The notes below the pieces were generated by a model. It was not told the DNA's origin. It saw nothing but the letters and a program-made list of their open reading frames with translations, and did not search any database. DNA of 64,000 bases, from the NCBI RefSeq assembly GCF_019740315.1, contig NZ_JAHXZR010000010.1, positions 62,001-126,000 on the forward strand, read 5' to 3'. Numbering within the stretch: the first letter of the stretch is position 1; each line of letters opens with the position of its first letter. The position numbers were made by a program, and so were the translations under genes. The stretch comes from Oceanobacter mangrovi (GTDB lineage: Bacteria > Pseudomonadota > Gammaproteobacteria > Pseudomonadales > Oceanobacteraceae). Shown here piece by piece: positions 33,589 through 43,489 of this stretch.

Positions 33589-34056
33589 CTATGCTGGCCC
33601 ATAGACCGCCAGATAGGCGTCCAGGTAGTCAGCTTCGGTGGCCGCGCCCAGTTCGCTGTTCCAATGGCGTTTGGCATAACTGGCCAGCCCTGCCAGATCG
33701 TCGGCGTCTGGCAACGGTTCCGGTTTGCTGTACAGGTAAACGCGGGCCATACCAGCGGCCAGTACGCTGTCCGTAACCAGCCGTTGTGGCCCGTAGCCCA
33801 GCGGCATGGTTTTAAAGCGTCCGCTGCGGGTCAGATAGTCGATGCAAAACTGATATGTCGGCGGCTCCATCTGGAACAGTCCCAGCGCCGGGCCGCCTTT
33901 CTGGCGCACATATATAAAGGCGCCAGATTCGTGGGCAGCAATCATCAGCAGCAGGCGCACTGCTGCTTCGGTGTCTGGCAAGTGGTAGCGTGCCAGCGCC
34001 TGTTCGATAGTGGCGCGCACGGCCAGCGCGATGGCTTGAATGGATACGGCTGTCAT
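33589..34056 (-). CDS. Endolysin, lytic transglycosylase/lysozyme-like
   Basis: 155 residues with the catalytic-region pattern MIAAHESGAFIYVRQ then GPALGLFQMEPPTY (Glu-Ser plus GLFQ, as in soluble transglycosylase folds). No signal peptide. It lies directly after the tail tube gene, where HP1-type phages carry their lysis genes. It would cut the glycan strands, complementing the amidase of the other phage. Confidence 0.8.
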   Translation of the reverse strand: MTAVSIQAIALAVRATIEQALARYHLPDTEAAVRLLLMIAAHESGAFIYVRQKGGPALGLFQMEPPTYQFCIDYLTRSGRFKTMPLGYGPQRLVTDSVLAAGMARVYLYSKPEPLPDADDLAGLASYAKRHWNSELGAATEADYLDAYLAVYGPA

Positions 34057-34096
34057 GGTGGTGTCTCCGTTGTTAATGGCGGTTCTGCGGGCTGAT

Positions 34097-34555
34097 TTAC
34101 AGGCGCTCGAATTCGTCGGAATCGACGTAAGACACGCCGTTGATCAGCACAAAGTCCGGTGATGTCACGTCATACGGCAATGTGACGGTGCTCTTATCGC
34201 TGCTGTTAGGGTCGATGTTGAGCAGATCGGATACCCGCAACTTGCAGCCGTGGGCGTGTACATGCATGGCCTCTTGTGCCCGGCTGTTTTCGCCAATGGC
34301 GTAGGCGTCAATCGAGAATTCTGGAATACCACGCCATGAACCCGCCTCCGCTGCAGCAGCGGTCAACAGGTTGAAGTTGGCAATGTCCAGCGTGATTTCA
34401 CCGGATGCGGCCACGTCGCCCGCCAGGGTGCCATCTGGTACGCCCTTGTTTTTGGCCACAGTGGTGTTGTCTTCAATGGACAGGGTGAAGCTCTCAACAT
34501 GCAGCATGAAACCCATCAGGCGGATGTCGAAGGATTTACCGTTAATGCGGTTCAT
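34097..34555 (-). CDS. Tail tube protein (DUF2597, HP1-type)
   Basis: 152 residues (MNRINGKSFDIRLMGFMLHV, SGEITLDIANFNLLTAAAAE) of the DUF2597 family, the HP1 tail tube. It follows the sheath gene with a five-base gap and precedes the lysis genes, the HP1/K139 order rather than that of P2. Confidence 0.85.
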   Translation of the reverse strand: MNRINGKSFDIRLMGFMLHVESFTLSIEDNTTVAKNKGVPDGTLAGDVAASGEITLDIANFNLLTAAAAEAGSWRGIPEFSIDAYAIGENSRAQEAMHVHAHGCKLRVSDLLNIDPNSSDKSTVTLPYDVTSPDFVLINGVSYVDSDEFERL

Positions 34556-34559
34556 GGGG

Positions 34560-35732
34560 TTATGCCTCTACTCGGTTCAGGTCCAGCGTGATGTAGCCGG
34601 TCAGTTTTTTGGGGCTGTCTTTGGGGGCTACGGTGAAGGCCAGCACCACTTCTGTTGAGCTGTCCCAGGTGATCACCACGTCACCATCAACCGGTGGCTG
34701 TACCAGCCCGGCTACTGGTTCGCCGCCAATCACTTTGCCTTTAGCAGCGTCCTTGATTGGCTGGCTGTATTTCTGGACGTGGTAGGCGGTGGAACTGGCG
34801 CTGCGGTTCAGCGCCCGGTTGGCCACGTCGCCCACCATTAATGGGCGGATACGGCGGGCGGTGTAGTCCACCACGCGGCGGTTTTCATAAACCGAATAGT
34901 CCCCGGTCAGGTCGTCCAGGCTCATATGGTCGCACCAGTACATGCCAGTAAGGTCCGGGTACCAGTACGGCACAGAAAAGCGCGCCTCTGACAGCTCCTT
35001 GATGTGATCCAACTCCAGCGCAACACCATCGGCGTCTAAGGGAGCGTCTTGCAGGCCCAGTACGACACCGGTTTTTACCCGCATTGGGCTGTCGGCAATG
35101 CTGGCGGTCTCAGTGGTCAAGCGGCCAATCACGGCGCCCAGGTTGGTAGTGTGCAGCTGCGGTACCAGATGCACGCGGTCAAACAGCACGCCCGCGTTGA
35201 TGGCCTTGGTGGCAGTGATGTAATCGGCCCATGTCTGACTGCCGTCGTTTCCAGCTACTGGTGCATGGATCGTAATCAACTTTGCCCAGGTGGCGGCGGC
35301 GTTATCAGCTGCCAGTTGCATGTCTTCCAGATCGTCGGTTCCCACTTCGTCAGTCAGCGCGACCAATTCAGGCTTGATGTTGTTGGGCTGTCCCAATGCC
35401 AGCTCCAGCGCAACGTCCCAATCGCTGAATGGTACGCCGATGTCACCGGTACCCAGTGCGCTGTACAGCGGTACAACATATGCGGTCCAGGTGCTGCCGA
35501 CGTTGGCGCGGGCGGCTTCGATCTGGGTTTTCAGGTTGCTGTCTGCGGCGCCCAGGATGGCGTCCAGGTCGGTGGTTTTGCCGATGGTGTGCACGGCTCC
35601 GGCGTCTGTCACGGTGGCGGCGTCGTTGGCATTTTCCTGATTCAGACCAATAAACAACGGGCGTCGCTCTACGTCCGAATTGCCGCCCTGGTTCAGATTC
35701 TGCTGGATGATTGAAATACTGGGTGCTGGCAT
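34560..35732 (-). CDS. Contractile tail sheath protein (DUF2586, HP1-type)
   Basis: 390 residues, start MPAPSISIIQQNLNQGG. DUF2586 pattern with KAINAGVLFDRVHLVPQLHT, the conserved PYWYPDLTGMYWCDHM segment and RRVVDYTARRIRPLMVGDV. It forms the contractile sheath and marks this phage as a myovirus. Adjacent to the tube gene. Confidence 0.88.
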   Translation of the reverse strand: MPAPSISIIQQNLNQGGNSDVERRPLFIGLNQENANDAATVTDAGAVHTIGKTTDLDAILGAADSNLKTQIEAARANVGSTWTAYVVPLYSALGTGDIGVPFSDWDVALELALGQPNNIKPELVALTDEVGTDDLEDMQLAADNAAATWAKLITIHAPVAGNDGSQTWADYITATKAINAGVLFDRVHLVPQLHTTNLGAVIGRLTTETASIADSPMRVKTGVVLGLQDAPLDADGVALELDHIKELSEARFSVPYWYPDLTGMYWCDHMSLDDLTGDYSVYENRRVVDYTARRIRPLMVGDVANRALNRSASSTAYHVQKYSQPIKDAAKGKVIGGEPVAGLVQPPVDGDVVITWDSSTEVVLAFTVAPKDSPKKLTGYITLDLNRVEA

Positions 35733-35757
35733 GTGCTCTGCTCCGGTTGTGTCTGTA

Positions 35758-36456
35758 TCAGGCGGCGCGCCTGGTGTCGTTCAAAATGTCGTTGATGTAC
35801 TGGCGTTTCAGCTCTACCACGTCGGCGCTGCTGAGGCCGAAAAACGGGCGGGCGGGTATTTCAATGTCCCAGGCTTTCACGGATGCCTTGCCGCGCAGAA
35901 TGCGCAGAATCCGACTGGCTTGCCCCACAGTCATGGTTTCTGTGATGCGTTTGGCGCTGACCTTTCTGGTCTTGCTTTTCCCTGCTTTGGCCCCGCTCTT
36001 GTATTGGCCTGTTGGACGGCGGTACCCAGCGGCTATCAAGGCTTTTGCCTGTGCCAGCGTGGCCGGTGCTGAGTAGTCAGGTTCGCCCCTTCGCTTACCT
36101 TCGCGGGCTGCCTGCGAGGCGGTTTTGCGCTCGGTGTGGCCGTCTTGCTGGGCGCGGGCAATCTTCCCGGCTCTGTTGGACTGCCACGTCACTACCCCAC
36201 GTTTTGGGCCTGTGAATGCTTTCAGGCGCTGCCCGGCTGTCAGCTTTCGCAATACCGGGTGGGTACCGCGCTTGCGTTTGGCCATTGGCTGGCCGCCCAC
36301 GGTGTGCTGGGACTTGATATTGGCCTTGGCACTGGCAATCACCCGGCGCGCAGTGGTGCGGTGAAAGCGGGCGCGCTGGCGTGGCCCCGGCTGTAATGCC
36401 TTGAGCTGCTTTTTCAGTCGCTTGTCACCGGCCAGGTCGATGCGTAATGCCGTCAT
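35758..36456 (-). CDS. S: Tail completion protein gpS
   Basis: 232 residues from ATG 36456, which overlaps the gpR stop. Phage tail S family: RARFHRTTARRVIASAKANI, QHTVGGQPMAKRKRGTHPVL, PARPFFGLSSADV near the C terminus. Very basic in the middle (Lys/Arg/Ala-rich insert). Acts in joining tail and head. Confidence 0.82.
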   Translation of the reverse strand: MTALRIDLAGDKRLKKQLKALQPGPRQRARFHRTTARRVIASAKANIKSQHTVGGQPMAKRKRGTHPVLRKLTAGQRLKAFTGPKRGVVTWQSNRAGKIARAQQDGHTERKTASQAAREGKRRGEPDYSAPATLAQAKALIAAGYRRPTGQYKSGAKAGKSKTRKVSAKRITETMTVGQASRILRILRGKASVKAWDIEIPARPFFGLSSADVVELKRQYINDILNDTRRAA

Positions 36457-36920
36457 CAGATGGCCCCCTTGATAGCACCGCTGATGCTGAATTCCTCGGC
36501 CACGTCCATGGTGTGGGTGCCCAGTGTCCACTGCTCGCCCAGCGCGTTAATTTCTCCGGCTGGATCACGCGCCAGGTAAATTCCGTCGCGTACTTCCAGC
36601 GTCATTTCTACGTCTGCCAGTTTGCTGCTGGTGTTTGTTACCACGATGTCTGGTTCTGCCAGATCGGCGCGGTTATCCAGACCACCCACCCACTGGTGCA
36701 GCCAGATCAGTAGTGGTGCAGCACGGTCGGCATGCATGTTTTCGATGGCCAGCGCCAGCGAATAACGAAAATCCAGATAGTGCAGCCCTCGTTCGTCTTC
36801 CTTGTGGCTGCCACGCTCCAGGCGTCCGCGTTCCATGAACACGTCCACGCTCTGGTGGTTAATGCCCAGTGCGGCTTTGTGCTCCAGGATCATGGCGTGC
36901 AGGCTGTTGAGTGTTTGCAT
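36456..36920 (-). CDS. R: Tail completion protein gpR
   Basis: 154 residues (LDFRYSLALAIENMHADRAA, LLIWLHQWVGGLDNRADLA) matching P2 gpR. Coupled to gpS by a one-base TGATG overlap, and follows head completion gene L, as in P2-type phages after loss of the X-Y-K lysis block from this position. Confidence 0.8.
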   Translation of the reverse strand: MQTLNSLHAMILEHKAALGINHQSVDVFMERGRLERGSHKEDERGLHYLDFRYSLALAIENMHADRAAPLLIWLHQWVGGLDNRADLAEPDIVVTNTSSKLADVEMTLEVRDGIYLARDPAGEINALGEQWTLGTHTMDVAEEFSISGAIKGAI

Positions 36921-36930
36921 GTTTGACCTC

Positions 36931-37392
36931 TCAGATCAGCCAGACGCCGGTAGCGCTCTGGTTCTGAATCTCTGCCAGTGCTGCTGTGGCCTGGGCCTGA
37001 TAGTGGTCTGCCAGGTCGGTGGCTTCGCGGGCGGCAGCCTCGGCATCTTCGCGGCGGCCGGTGCTGATGGACCGGCGAACCAGGTCTGCTTTTGCGGTGT
37101 TGTAGGCGGCGGCCAGATACAGCTGCGGCAGGATGTCGGCACCACCCAGCTGGTCGTCGGCCAAGGTGCTGAATCCGGCGGCGACCTGTTGCGATTGCCA
37201 GGTTGCCAGGCGGCGGTTGGTAGCAGCGGCGGCAATCATCAGGGCATTGCGGATCATGGCGTTATCCAGTGCCGCGTCGATGGCGTACTGGTCGCAAAAG
37301 GTGGTCATGTTCAGGGCAGGCCAAAACGCGGCGTTTGGGATGTCTGCCGGGTCGCGTTGCTGGGCTGGATCGGGTGCAAATGAACAGTTCAT
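36931..37392 (-). CDS. L: Head completion/stabilisation protein gpL
   Basis: 153 residues, gpL pattern: WPALNMTTFCDQYAIDAALD, RRLATWQSQQVAAGFSTLAD, a conserved YNTAKADLVRRSISTGRRED and a C-terminal NQSATGVWLI. gpL binds the portal exit and stabilises filled heads. Between terminase M and gpR. Confidence 0.8.
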   Translation of the reverse strand: MNCSFAPDPAQQRDPADIPNAAFWPALNMTTFCDQYAIDAALDNAMIRNALMIAAAATNRRLATWQSQQVAAGFSTLADDQLGGADILPQLYLAAAYNTAKADLVRRSISTGRREDAEAAAREATDLADHYQAQATAALAEIQNQSATGVWLI

Positions 37393-37505
37393 GCCTGCCT
37401 CGTTAAAATTAGGGAACGGCTAACCGGCTGGATCAGTCAGGCCTCTGCCCAAGCTGACGGCCCGCCGGGGCCGTTCGGTGGTGCGGGAGTCGTGCCCGGC
37501 CCCTG

Positions 37506-38366
37506 TTATTCAGTGGCCGGTTGTTCGGTGGTGGCGTCCGTGCCACTCGCGGCATTTCCCTTTTCGTCCATGTCGCTGTCGTCCGTGCTTTGGTCCTTCA
37601 TTTCCGGCGCGTCTTGTGCCGGTGTGTCAGCGCCTTGGCGCTGGACGCTGGGCAGGGCTTTTCCCTGCTTTTCCAGTTCTTTTTTGGCCAGTGCCAGCTT
37701 GGTGCTGACCTTGGCCGGGTGTTTTGGCGTGCTCAATAAATCCGCCTTCAGCAGCAACGTATAAGCCCGTTCCCAGTCGCTGGCATCCAGTGCGATGTTG
37801 GCGGCGACCTTGTGGTATTTCATCAGCACCGGCTTGGGTACCGGCCAGTGTTCCAGCTTGGCAAATACCTGGCTGAATGCCGGTTCCGGGCTATGGCCCA
37901 GTTTGATTTGCTGCTCTGCCCACAAGCGCACGGCATCCGCAACAAACGTCGGCAGGTCGCGGTTGAAGCGTTGCGGCATTTTCTGACCCTGTTCCACTGC
38001 TGCGGTGGCCAGCTCCATGGTGGCCACGATGTCACCCGCCGGGTGCTGTTCTTCCAGCAGGTCAAAACCCCAGATCATGCACATAACCAGCGCCTGGTTG
38101 GCGTACACCTCGTCTGCGTCCAGGTACTTGCGCACGGATGGCATGTAACCCTTGAGCAGATCCGCTTTCAGGGCGGCACGCGCTGGCTGTGGCGTGTTGC
38201 TGATGCGGGCCAGATCGGCATCCAGATTCACATCGATAGCGGCCATGGTGGCGGCTACGTCGGCCAGTGGTTCTGGTGCGCGCTTTTCGGCAATGGCGGC
38301 ACGGGCTGCTTCCGCTTGCTGCTGCTGGCGCACACGTTCCTGGTGGCGGCGGTATGGGGTGCTCAT
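37506..38366 (-). CDS. M: Terminase small subunit gpM
   Basis: 286 residues. gpM-type start (MSTPYRRHQERVRQQQQAEA) and core (YVNQALVMCMIWGFDLLEEQ-like: VYANQALVMCMIWGFDLLEE, LPTFVADAVRLWAEQQIKLG). The last ~60 residues are a low-complexity acidic tail (PEMKDQSTDDSDMDEKG). It recognises cos DNA with gpP. Confidence 0.82.
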   Translation of the reverse strand: MSTPYRRHQERVRQQQQAEAARAAIAEKRAPEPLADVAATMAAIDVNLDADLARISNTPQPARAALKADLLKGYMPSVRKYLDADEVYANQALVMCMIWGFDLLEEQHPAGDIVATMELATAAVEQGQKMPQRFNRDLPTFVADAVRLWAEQQIKLGHSPEPAFSQVFAKLEHWPVPKPVLMKYHKVAANIALDASDWERAYTLLLKADLLSTPKHPAKVSTKLALAKKELEKQGKALPSVQRQGADTPAQDAPEMKDQSTDDSDMDEKGNAASGTDATTEQPATE

Positions 38367-38439
38367 GGTGTTTGTTCCTGTTGTACTGGTTACTGGTTAA
38401 GGGGAATTCTTGTGGCCCCGTTACCGGGGCCGGTCAGAG

Positions 38440-39453
38440 TCAGGATTCCTTGAACACCACGTTGTCAGCGTTGACGGCAGCAATAGCGCTCAGGTCGCCG
38501 ATGGCGTAGGCGTCGTTGTCGCTGATGTAGCTGGTGATCTGGTTGTAATCCGGTTCGTCGCGCTCGGTGCGGCGCATGCCGGATTTCTGGCTGATCAGCT
38601 GCAGGTTCTTCAGGTCAGTCACCATGACGCCCATGCCGGGGAACTTCGGCACTACGATGGATGGCAGCGTCCCGTAGGACTTGGACAGTCGAACCAGTTG
38701 CACCTGTTTTTCCGTTGGGGTTTGGCCATGGATTGCCAACACCTTGTTGATGTCATCCGCCACCAGGTCATGGCCAACAATTGCCACCTCGTTACCGGTG
38801 CGACGGTGCACCGGAATGCCGTTAAACACGTCGGCCACCATTTGATCGAGGTTTTTGTAATCACCGGCCGCACCAATGCTCACCTGGTCCGCGGTGGCAC
38901 CGGATTGGGTCAGGTAGTTGCTGCTGTTTTCCGTGGCTAGCTTGTGCAGCCAGCCAATGTTCACGTCTTCCATCAGGGTGTTGGTGGCAATGTCGGATTC
39001 AGCCGCAACACTGGTGCCGTAAAAACCAATCGTCATCTTATCCAGGCCGATTGACTGCCAAACCGCTTGCATCAGGAACTGATAGAACTGGGGTTCACTG
39101 GCCCAGGTGTCCAGCAGTTCGTAGGGCACAGCCACGTCAAATTCGGTGAATGCCAGTTCCCAGTTGGTGCCATCCGGGCCACCCAATACGCGGCCTTTAC
39201 GCGGGCCGTTGGCGGTGTTGGTGCGCTTTGCTCCGCCACCATTAACCGCGACGCTCAGGGCCTGGCCTTTGAGTTTGTCGGTGGTGCGCATGGTGATCAG
39301 GCTCAGGAATTCGATGCTTTCCTGAATGGCCTTGCGGATCTTGGTTTCGATGGGGGTTGAAATATCAAACGCTTTGGTTACGTCTGGCACGCCATAGGTG
39401 CGGGCCAGATCATTCAGGTGCTGGGTGTAAAGCTGTCGGGTGGCGTTTTGCAT
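38440..39453 (-). CDS. N: Major capsid protein gpN
   Basis: 337 residues, P2 gpN family: RQLYTQHLNDLARTYGVPDV, FLSLITMRTTDKLKGQAL, LDKMTIGFYGTSVAAESDI, LVADDINKVLAIHGQTPTEK and NDAYAIGDLSAIAAVN. HK97 fold; assembles on the gpO scaffold encoded just upstream. Confidence 0.9.
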   Translation of the reverse strand: MQNATRQLYTQHLNDLARTYGVPDVTKAFDISTPIETKIRKAIQESIEFLSLITMRTTDKLKGQALSVAVNGGGAKRTNTANGPRKGRVLGGPDGTNWELAFTEFDVAVPYELLDTWASEPQFYQFLMQAVWQSIGLDKMTIGFYGTSVAAESDIATNTLMEDVNIGWLHKLATENSSNYLTQSGATADQVSIGAAGDYKNLDQMVADVFNGIPVHRRTGNEVAIVGHDLVADDINKVLAIHGQTPTEKQVQLVRLSKSYGTLPSIVVPKFPGMGVMVTDLKNLQLISQKSGMRRTERDEPDYNQITSYISDNDAYAIGDLSAIAAVNADNVVFKES

Positions 39454-39502
39454 TGTGATTCCTTAATTCTGAATGAATGGCCCGGCGGTCAGTGTCTGGC
39501 TG

Positions 39503-40336
39503 TTAATAAACGTCGCGGGTGTCGTCGTTGCCGCCGGTGTGGTCCGGGGTGTTGGTGCCGCCCACCGGGGTTTGCTTCAGCGTGGCAAACTGGGTTTCCA
39601 GTTCGGTGGTTTTGCTTTCGATGCCTTCCAGCTTTTTCATAACGTCGCCCAGGCTGAATTGTTCACCTGCTGGCGGTGTGGCCGGTTCAGTTGGCGGCTG
39701 TTGGCCTTCGGCCGGTTTCAGCGCGGCCAGTGCGTTGGTGAATTGCTCGCCCTGGGCCTTGATGGCGTCGGTAATCTGGTTCAGTTGTTCCGGGGTCATG
39801 GTTTCGTCGTCCTGTGGTTCTGGCGTGTGGTTGGTGCCTTTGAAAAACGGAAGGTATTTTTTGAACCAGCCCGGTTCCTGGTCGTCTCGCCTGTCCAGGT
39901 GTAGGTCCAACGGGGTGGCGGTGCTGAACATGGCTGCCTTATTGGCGCTGAACTTCATTGCACTGGTGCCCAGGCTGGCTGGCTGATCGGTGACGGCCAG
40001 ACCGGCCAGATAAGCGCGGCCGGTGTCGGCAAATTCGGGAATGATTTCCATGCTGAAAAACAGCTTCTGTCCAGTGCCGTTCATTTCCACCAGGCGGCGG
40101 TTGGGATTGATCCGGGCTTCCAGGGTCGTCTTGCCGTCTTTACTTTTTCCGGTGCGCACTTGCTGCACGGTGCCAAAGCTGCCGTACCATTCCAGCAGGT
40201 GGTCGGAGTTGATCACGGCGGTATATACGTCGAGGTCGTATTGTTCAGCCGCTGCGGTTAACCAATCTTCTGGAATATCACGCCCATCAATCGTGGCGCC
40301 TGCTGTTCCAATAACCAGCCAATCCGTTAAAAGCAT
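39503..40336 (-). CDS. O: Capsid scaffold/protease gpO
   Basis: 277 residues. The N-terminal protease part has LVIGTAGATIDGRDIPEDWL, INSDHLLEWYGSFG (His of the serine protease) and SLGTSAMKFS (Ser), as in P2 gpO; residues ~190-265 form the scaffold coil. First gene of the leftward late operon, divergent from terminase P. Confidence 0.85.
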   Translation of the reverse strand: MLLTDWLVIGTAGATIDGRDIPEDWLTAAAEQYDLDVYTAVINSDHLLEWYGSFGTVQQVRTGKSKDGKTTLEARINPNRRLVEMNGTGQKLFFSMEIIPEFADTGRAYLAGLAVTDQPASLGTSAMKFSANKAAMFSTATPLDLHLDRRDDQEPGWFKKYLPFFKGTNHTPEPQDDETMTPEQLNQITDAIKAQGEQFTNALAALKPAEGQQPPTEPATPPAGEQFSLGDVMKKLEGIESKTTELETQFATLKQTPVGGTNTPDHTGGNDDTRDVY

Positions 40337-40541
40337 TCACATATCCCCGCCATATCTCTGTTAATCGTTTTCGATATGGCAAGCCTAGCGATATAAACCC
40401 AGTATTTTGAGCGGCAAAAATTCGCGTTTTTTCTATTTTGTTTTATATAGGTCTTTATAAAATCATTACCCGCGTTTTTATTCATCCCGGCCCATACACT
40501 GCGGTTATTACCTGTTATTCACCGCTGCTTATTGGTGCCGT
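40337..40541. promoter_or_regulatory. Divergent late promoter region between O and P
   Basis: An AT-rich gap separates the leftward and rightward late operons. In P2-type phages both are started here by Ogr. CGATAT occurs twice (~40373 and ~40389). I see no clean TGT-N12-ACA Ogr box, so site positions are not assigned. Confidence 0.5.
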
Positions 40542-42407
40542 ATGGCAAAACCCTATTCTGATGATATGAAAGCCCACTGCCGTGGTTTGTATTGCCGTGG
40601 CTGGCGTATCCCTGAAATATCGAAAGAAACCAAGATTCCACGGCGCACGCTGTATGACTGGGAAGAAAAATATAACTGGTCTGACCTGGTTCAGACCGAT
40701 GACATTGAAGAAGCCTACAAGCGGCGGATTCTGGCGCTGTTGAATCGCTCTGATGATATGACGCCGACCCAGTTGAACGAGCTGGAAAGCCTGCAGGGTT
40801 CGCTGTTCAAGTATCAGAAACAACAGGGCCGCATTGCTGCTCAGGTACCGGATGGCCAGGCTGGCCCTATCCTTGAGGCTGCCCACCAGGTCCAGGTGCG
40901 CTTGCCGCTTGAAGCTCTTGAAAAACAGCCGCCACCGTCCACCGATGACACTGAAAGAAATCCGCGCAAAGGCCGCCGCCTGAAAAATGATTTTCGTGGC
41001 ATTGGCCGTGATGAAGTGCTGGGCCATTTTCGTGAAGGCATGTTTGGTTATCAGCTGGATGAATTCGACAAGGTTCTGGCGGATAAAAACAACAAGCTGC
41101 GGCGCCGGTTTTATCTGAAGTCCAGGCAGATCGGCTGGACATTCTACTGCGCCCGCGAGGCGTTCGCGCTGGCGCTTATTGAAGGCCGAAACAAAGCATT
41201 TCTGTCAGCCAGTAAATCCCAGTCGCGGCTGTTCAAGCGGTACATTCTGGCGTTTGCCATGCAGTGGTTTGGCGTTGAGATAAAGGGCGGTGATGAGGTC
41301 ACGATTCAAACCGACCACGGCCCGGTGACGTTCTGGTTTTTAAGCACCAATAGCAACACGGCTCAGGGTCCGTCGGGTGATGTGTATCTGGATGAGGTGT
41401 TCTGGATTCGGGATTTTGAGAAGCTGGAAAAACTGGCCGGGGCAATTGCCTCTCACAAACACTACCGCAAAACCTATTTCAGCACGCCGTCTACCCAGTC
41501 GCATGATGCCTATCAGATTTGGAGCGGTGCGCGCTATCTGAAGAAGCGCGAAAAAGATCCCACCCTGCCTGACTTTGTGATGCCAGATGCCAAATCGCTG
41601 CGCCGTGGTGTGGCAGCCAATGATGGCTTCTATCGCAAAGTAATCAGCATTCACGATGCCATGGCCGGTGGCTGTGATCTGTTCGACCTGCACGATCTGA
41701 TGCTGGAGAACGACGACGAGTCATTCAAGCAGCTCTATGAGTGCCACTTTATCGACGATAAAAACAGCGCCTTTGTGCTGGATCAGCTGCTGCGCTGTGC
41801 GGCCAATGATTCGCGCTGGCCCGGGTATAAGCCCGACGATGTTCGCCCGTATGGTGAACGGCCTGTAGTGATCGGATACGACCCCAGCCGATCACGCGAT
41901 AGCGCTGAAGTTGTGGTGCTTGCTGTACCGCTGAAGAAGGGTGGCAAATTCACGCTATTGAAGCGTGTCACCATGCTGAATGAAAACTGGGCGTTCCAGG
42001 CACGCACGGTGAAAGAGCTTATTGACCAGTTCAATACCGTGTTTGTGGCCATTGATGTGACTGGCCCAGGCTCTGGTGTATTCGAGGCGGTGCAGGAACA
42101 TTACCCGGCGGCGGTACCGCTGCACTATTCGGTGGAGGTTAAAAACCGGCTGGTGCTGAAAGCCCAGTCAATGATCAAAGACAACCGGGTGCAGTGGGAT
42201 GGCGAACACGCCGACATTCCCATGGCCTTTATGGCGATTAAACGCCAGGCCACCGCCAACGGGATTACCTACGTGGCCAGCCGCGACAAGAACATAGGCC
42301 ACGCCGATGTGGCCTGGGCAATTATGCACGCCCTGCAATACGAACCCCTGACTTCTACCGATGGCAGCCGCCGACAAACTACCTGCGCACTGAGTGAGGC
42401 CGCTTGA
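40542..42407 (+). CDS. P: Terminase ATPase large subunit gpP
   Basis: 621 residues. N-terminal helix-turn-helix (WRIPEISKETKIPRRTLYDW) as in gpP, a Walker-type ATPase with SRQIGWTFYCAREAF and DVYLDEVFWIRDFEK, and a nuclease domain from VIGYDPSRSRDSAEVVVLAV. It cuts cos and pumps DNA. Coupled to the portal gene by TGATG. Confidence 0.92.
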   Translation: MAKPYSDDMKAHCRGLYCRGWRIPEISKETKIPRRTLYDWEEKYNWSDLVQTDDIEEAYKRRILALLNRSDDMTPTQLNELESLQGSLFKYQKQQGRIAAQVPDGQAGPILEAAHQVQVRLPLEALEKQPPPSTDDTERNPRKGRRLKNDFRGIGRDEVLGHFREGMFGYQLDEFDKVLADKNNKLRRRFYLKSRQIGWTFYCAREAFALALIEGRNKAFLSASKSQSRLFKRYILAFAMQWFGVEIKGGDEVTIQTDHGPVTFWFLSTNSNTAQGPSGDVYLDEVFWIRDFEKLEKLAGAIASHKHYRKTYFSTPSTQSHDAYQIWSGARYLKKREKDPTLPDFVMPDAKSLRRGVAANDGFYRKVISIHDAMAGGCDLFDLHDLMLENDDESFKQLYECHFIDDKNSAFVLDQLLRCAANDSRWPGYKPDDVRPYGERPVVIGYDPSRSRDSAEVVVLAVPLKKGGKFTLLKRVTMLNENWAFQARTVKELIDQFNTVFVAIDVTGPGSGVFEAVQEHYPAAVPLHYSVEVKNRLVLKAQSMIKDNRVQWDGEHADIPMAFMAIKRQATANGITYVASRDKNIGHADVAWAIMHALQYEPLTSTDGSRRQTTCALSEAA

Positions 42408-43474
42408 TGACTTCTGACGCTACCGCTACACCAAACACCAGCCAACACACCACTAGTACTGAAAACGCGCCAGAAACTGCGGCAGGCTCTATCAGTGATG
42501 GCGTGATTGCCTTCACCTTTGGCGACCCCGAGCCGATTATCAACGGGCTGGAAGATATTCTGGGCGTGTATTACTACGACAACGGCCAGTATTACACGCC
42601 ACCGATAAGCCCCGGCGGGCTGGATAAACTCGGCCGCGCCAATGCGCACCACCGCCGCTGTATCAATTTTAAAGTGCAGCAAGCTGCTATCTGTTTTAAG
42701 CCAGACGCCAGCGCCATGAAATTGGGCGAGTTTATCAAGGTGATGCGCGACCTGGAGACATTCGGCTACTGCTTCGCCCAGGTTGTTCGCAACCGCTTTG
42801 GCCAGGTGCTGGCATTAACGCACTTGCCCGCGCTGAATATGCGCCGTGGCCGTAATGGCCGGTTTTTTCTGCTGCGTTATGATGGGCTGGACACGATTGA
42901 ATTCCAGCCCGGTGAAGTGGTTATGGCGCTGCACTACGACACCGGCCAGGGCATTTACGGGGTGCCGCCCTGGATCGGCGCCTTGCATGATGTGTTTTTA
43001 AACAGTGATGCCACACTGTTCCGCCGTCGCTATTACAAAAACGGCTCGCACATGGGCTACATCCTGTACACCAATAGCGCCAACATGGACAAAGACCTGG
43101 AAGAAAAAATCAAAACGGCAGTGGCTAACAGCAAGGGACCGGGTAACTTCCGTTCGATGTATCTGAACATTCCCGGCGGAGATAAAGAGGCCGTGAAACT
43201 TATCCCTGTTGGTGATATTGGTCAGAAGGATGATTTCGAGAAAATCAAGAATATCAGCAAACAGGATATTCTTATTGCGCACGGTATGCAGCCTGCGCTG
43301 GCTGGGATGGCGCCGGAGAATACCGGCGGTTTTGGTGATATCGATAAGATTCAGCGGTTTTACCGCCAGAACGAAACCCGCGCCCACGTTCAGCCGTTCC
43401 AGGATATTAACGACCAGCTTGGCTTTATAGCCTTTGATTTTGACTTTAATGCCGGTGTTGACACCACCCAATAA
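42407..43474 (+). CDS. Q: Portal protein gpQ
   Basis: 355 residues from ATG 42407. gpQ/PBSX portal pattern: VYYYDNGQYYTPPISPGGLD, ANAHHRRCINFKVQQ, FETFGYCFAQVVRN-like segment, YYKNGSHMGYILYTNSANMD, GGFGDIDKIQRFYRQNE. Forms the portal ring. Followed by the ogr-like gene. Confidence 0.92.
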   Translation: MTSDATATPNTSQHTTSTENAPETAAGSISDGVIAFTFGDPEPIINGLEDILGVYYYDNGQYYTPPISPGGLDKLGRANAHHRRCINFKVQQAAICFKPDASAMKLGEFIKVMRDLETFGYCFAQVVRNRFGQVLALTHLPALNMRRGRNGRFFLLRYDGLDTIEFQPGEVVMALHYDTGQGIYGVPPWIGALHDVFLNSDATLFRRRYYKNGSHMGYILYTNSANMDKDLEEKIKTAVANSKGPGNFRSMYLNIPGGDKEAVKLIPVGDIGQKDDFEKIKNISKQDILIAHGMQPALAGMAPENTGGFGDIDKIQRFYRQNETRAHVQPFQDINDQLGFIAFDFDFNAGVDTTQ

Positions 43475-43489
43475 AGGACGCGACCCCGC

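Noticed and set aside
40337-40541. cos site in the O-P gap
   Set aside because: P2-type cos lies between portal and the tin/old region, and no cos-like sequence could be identified by eye in either place.
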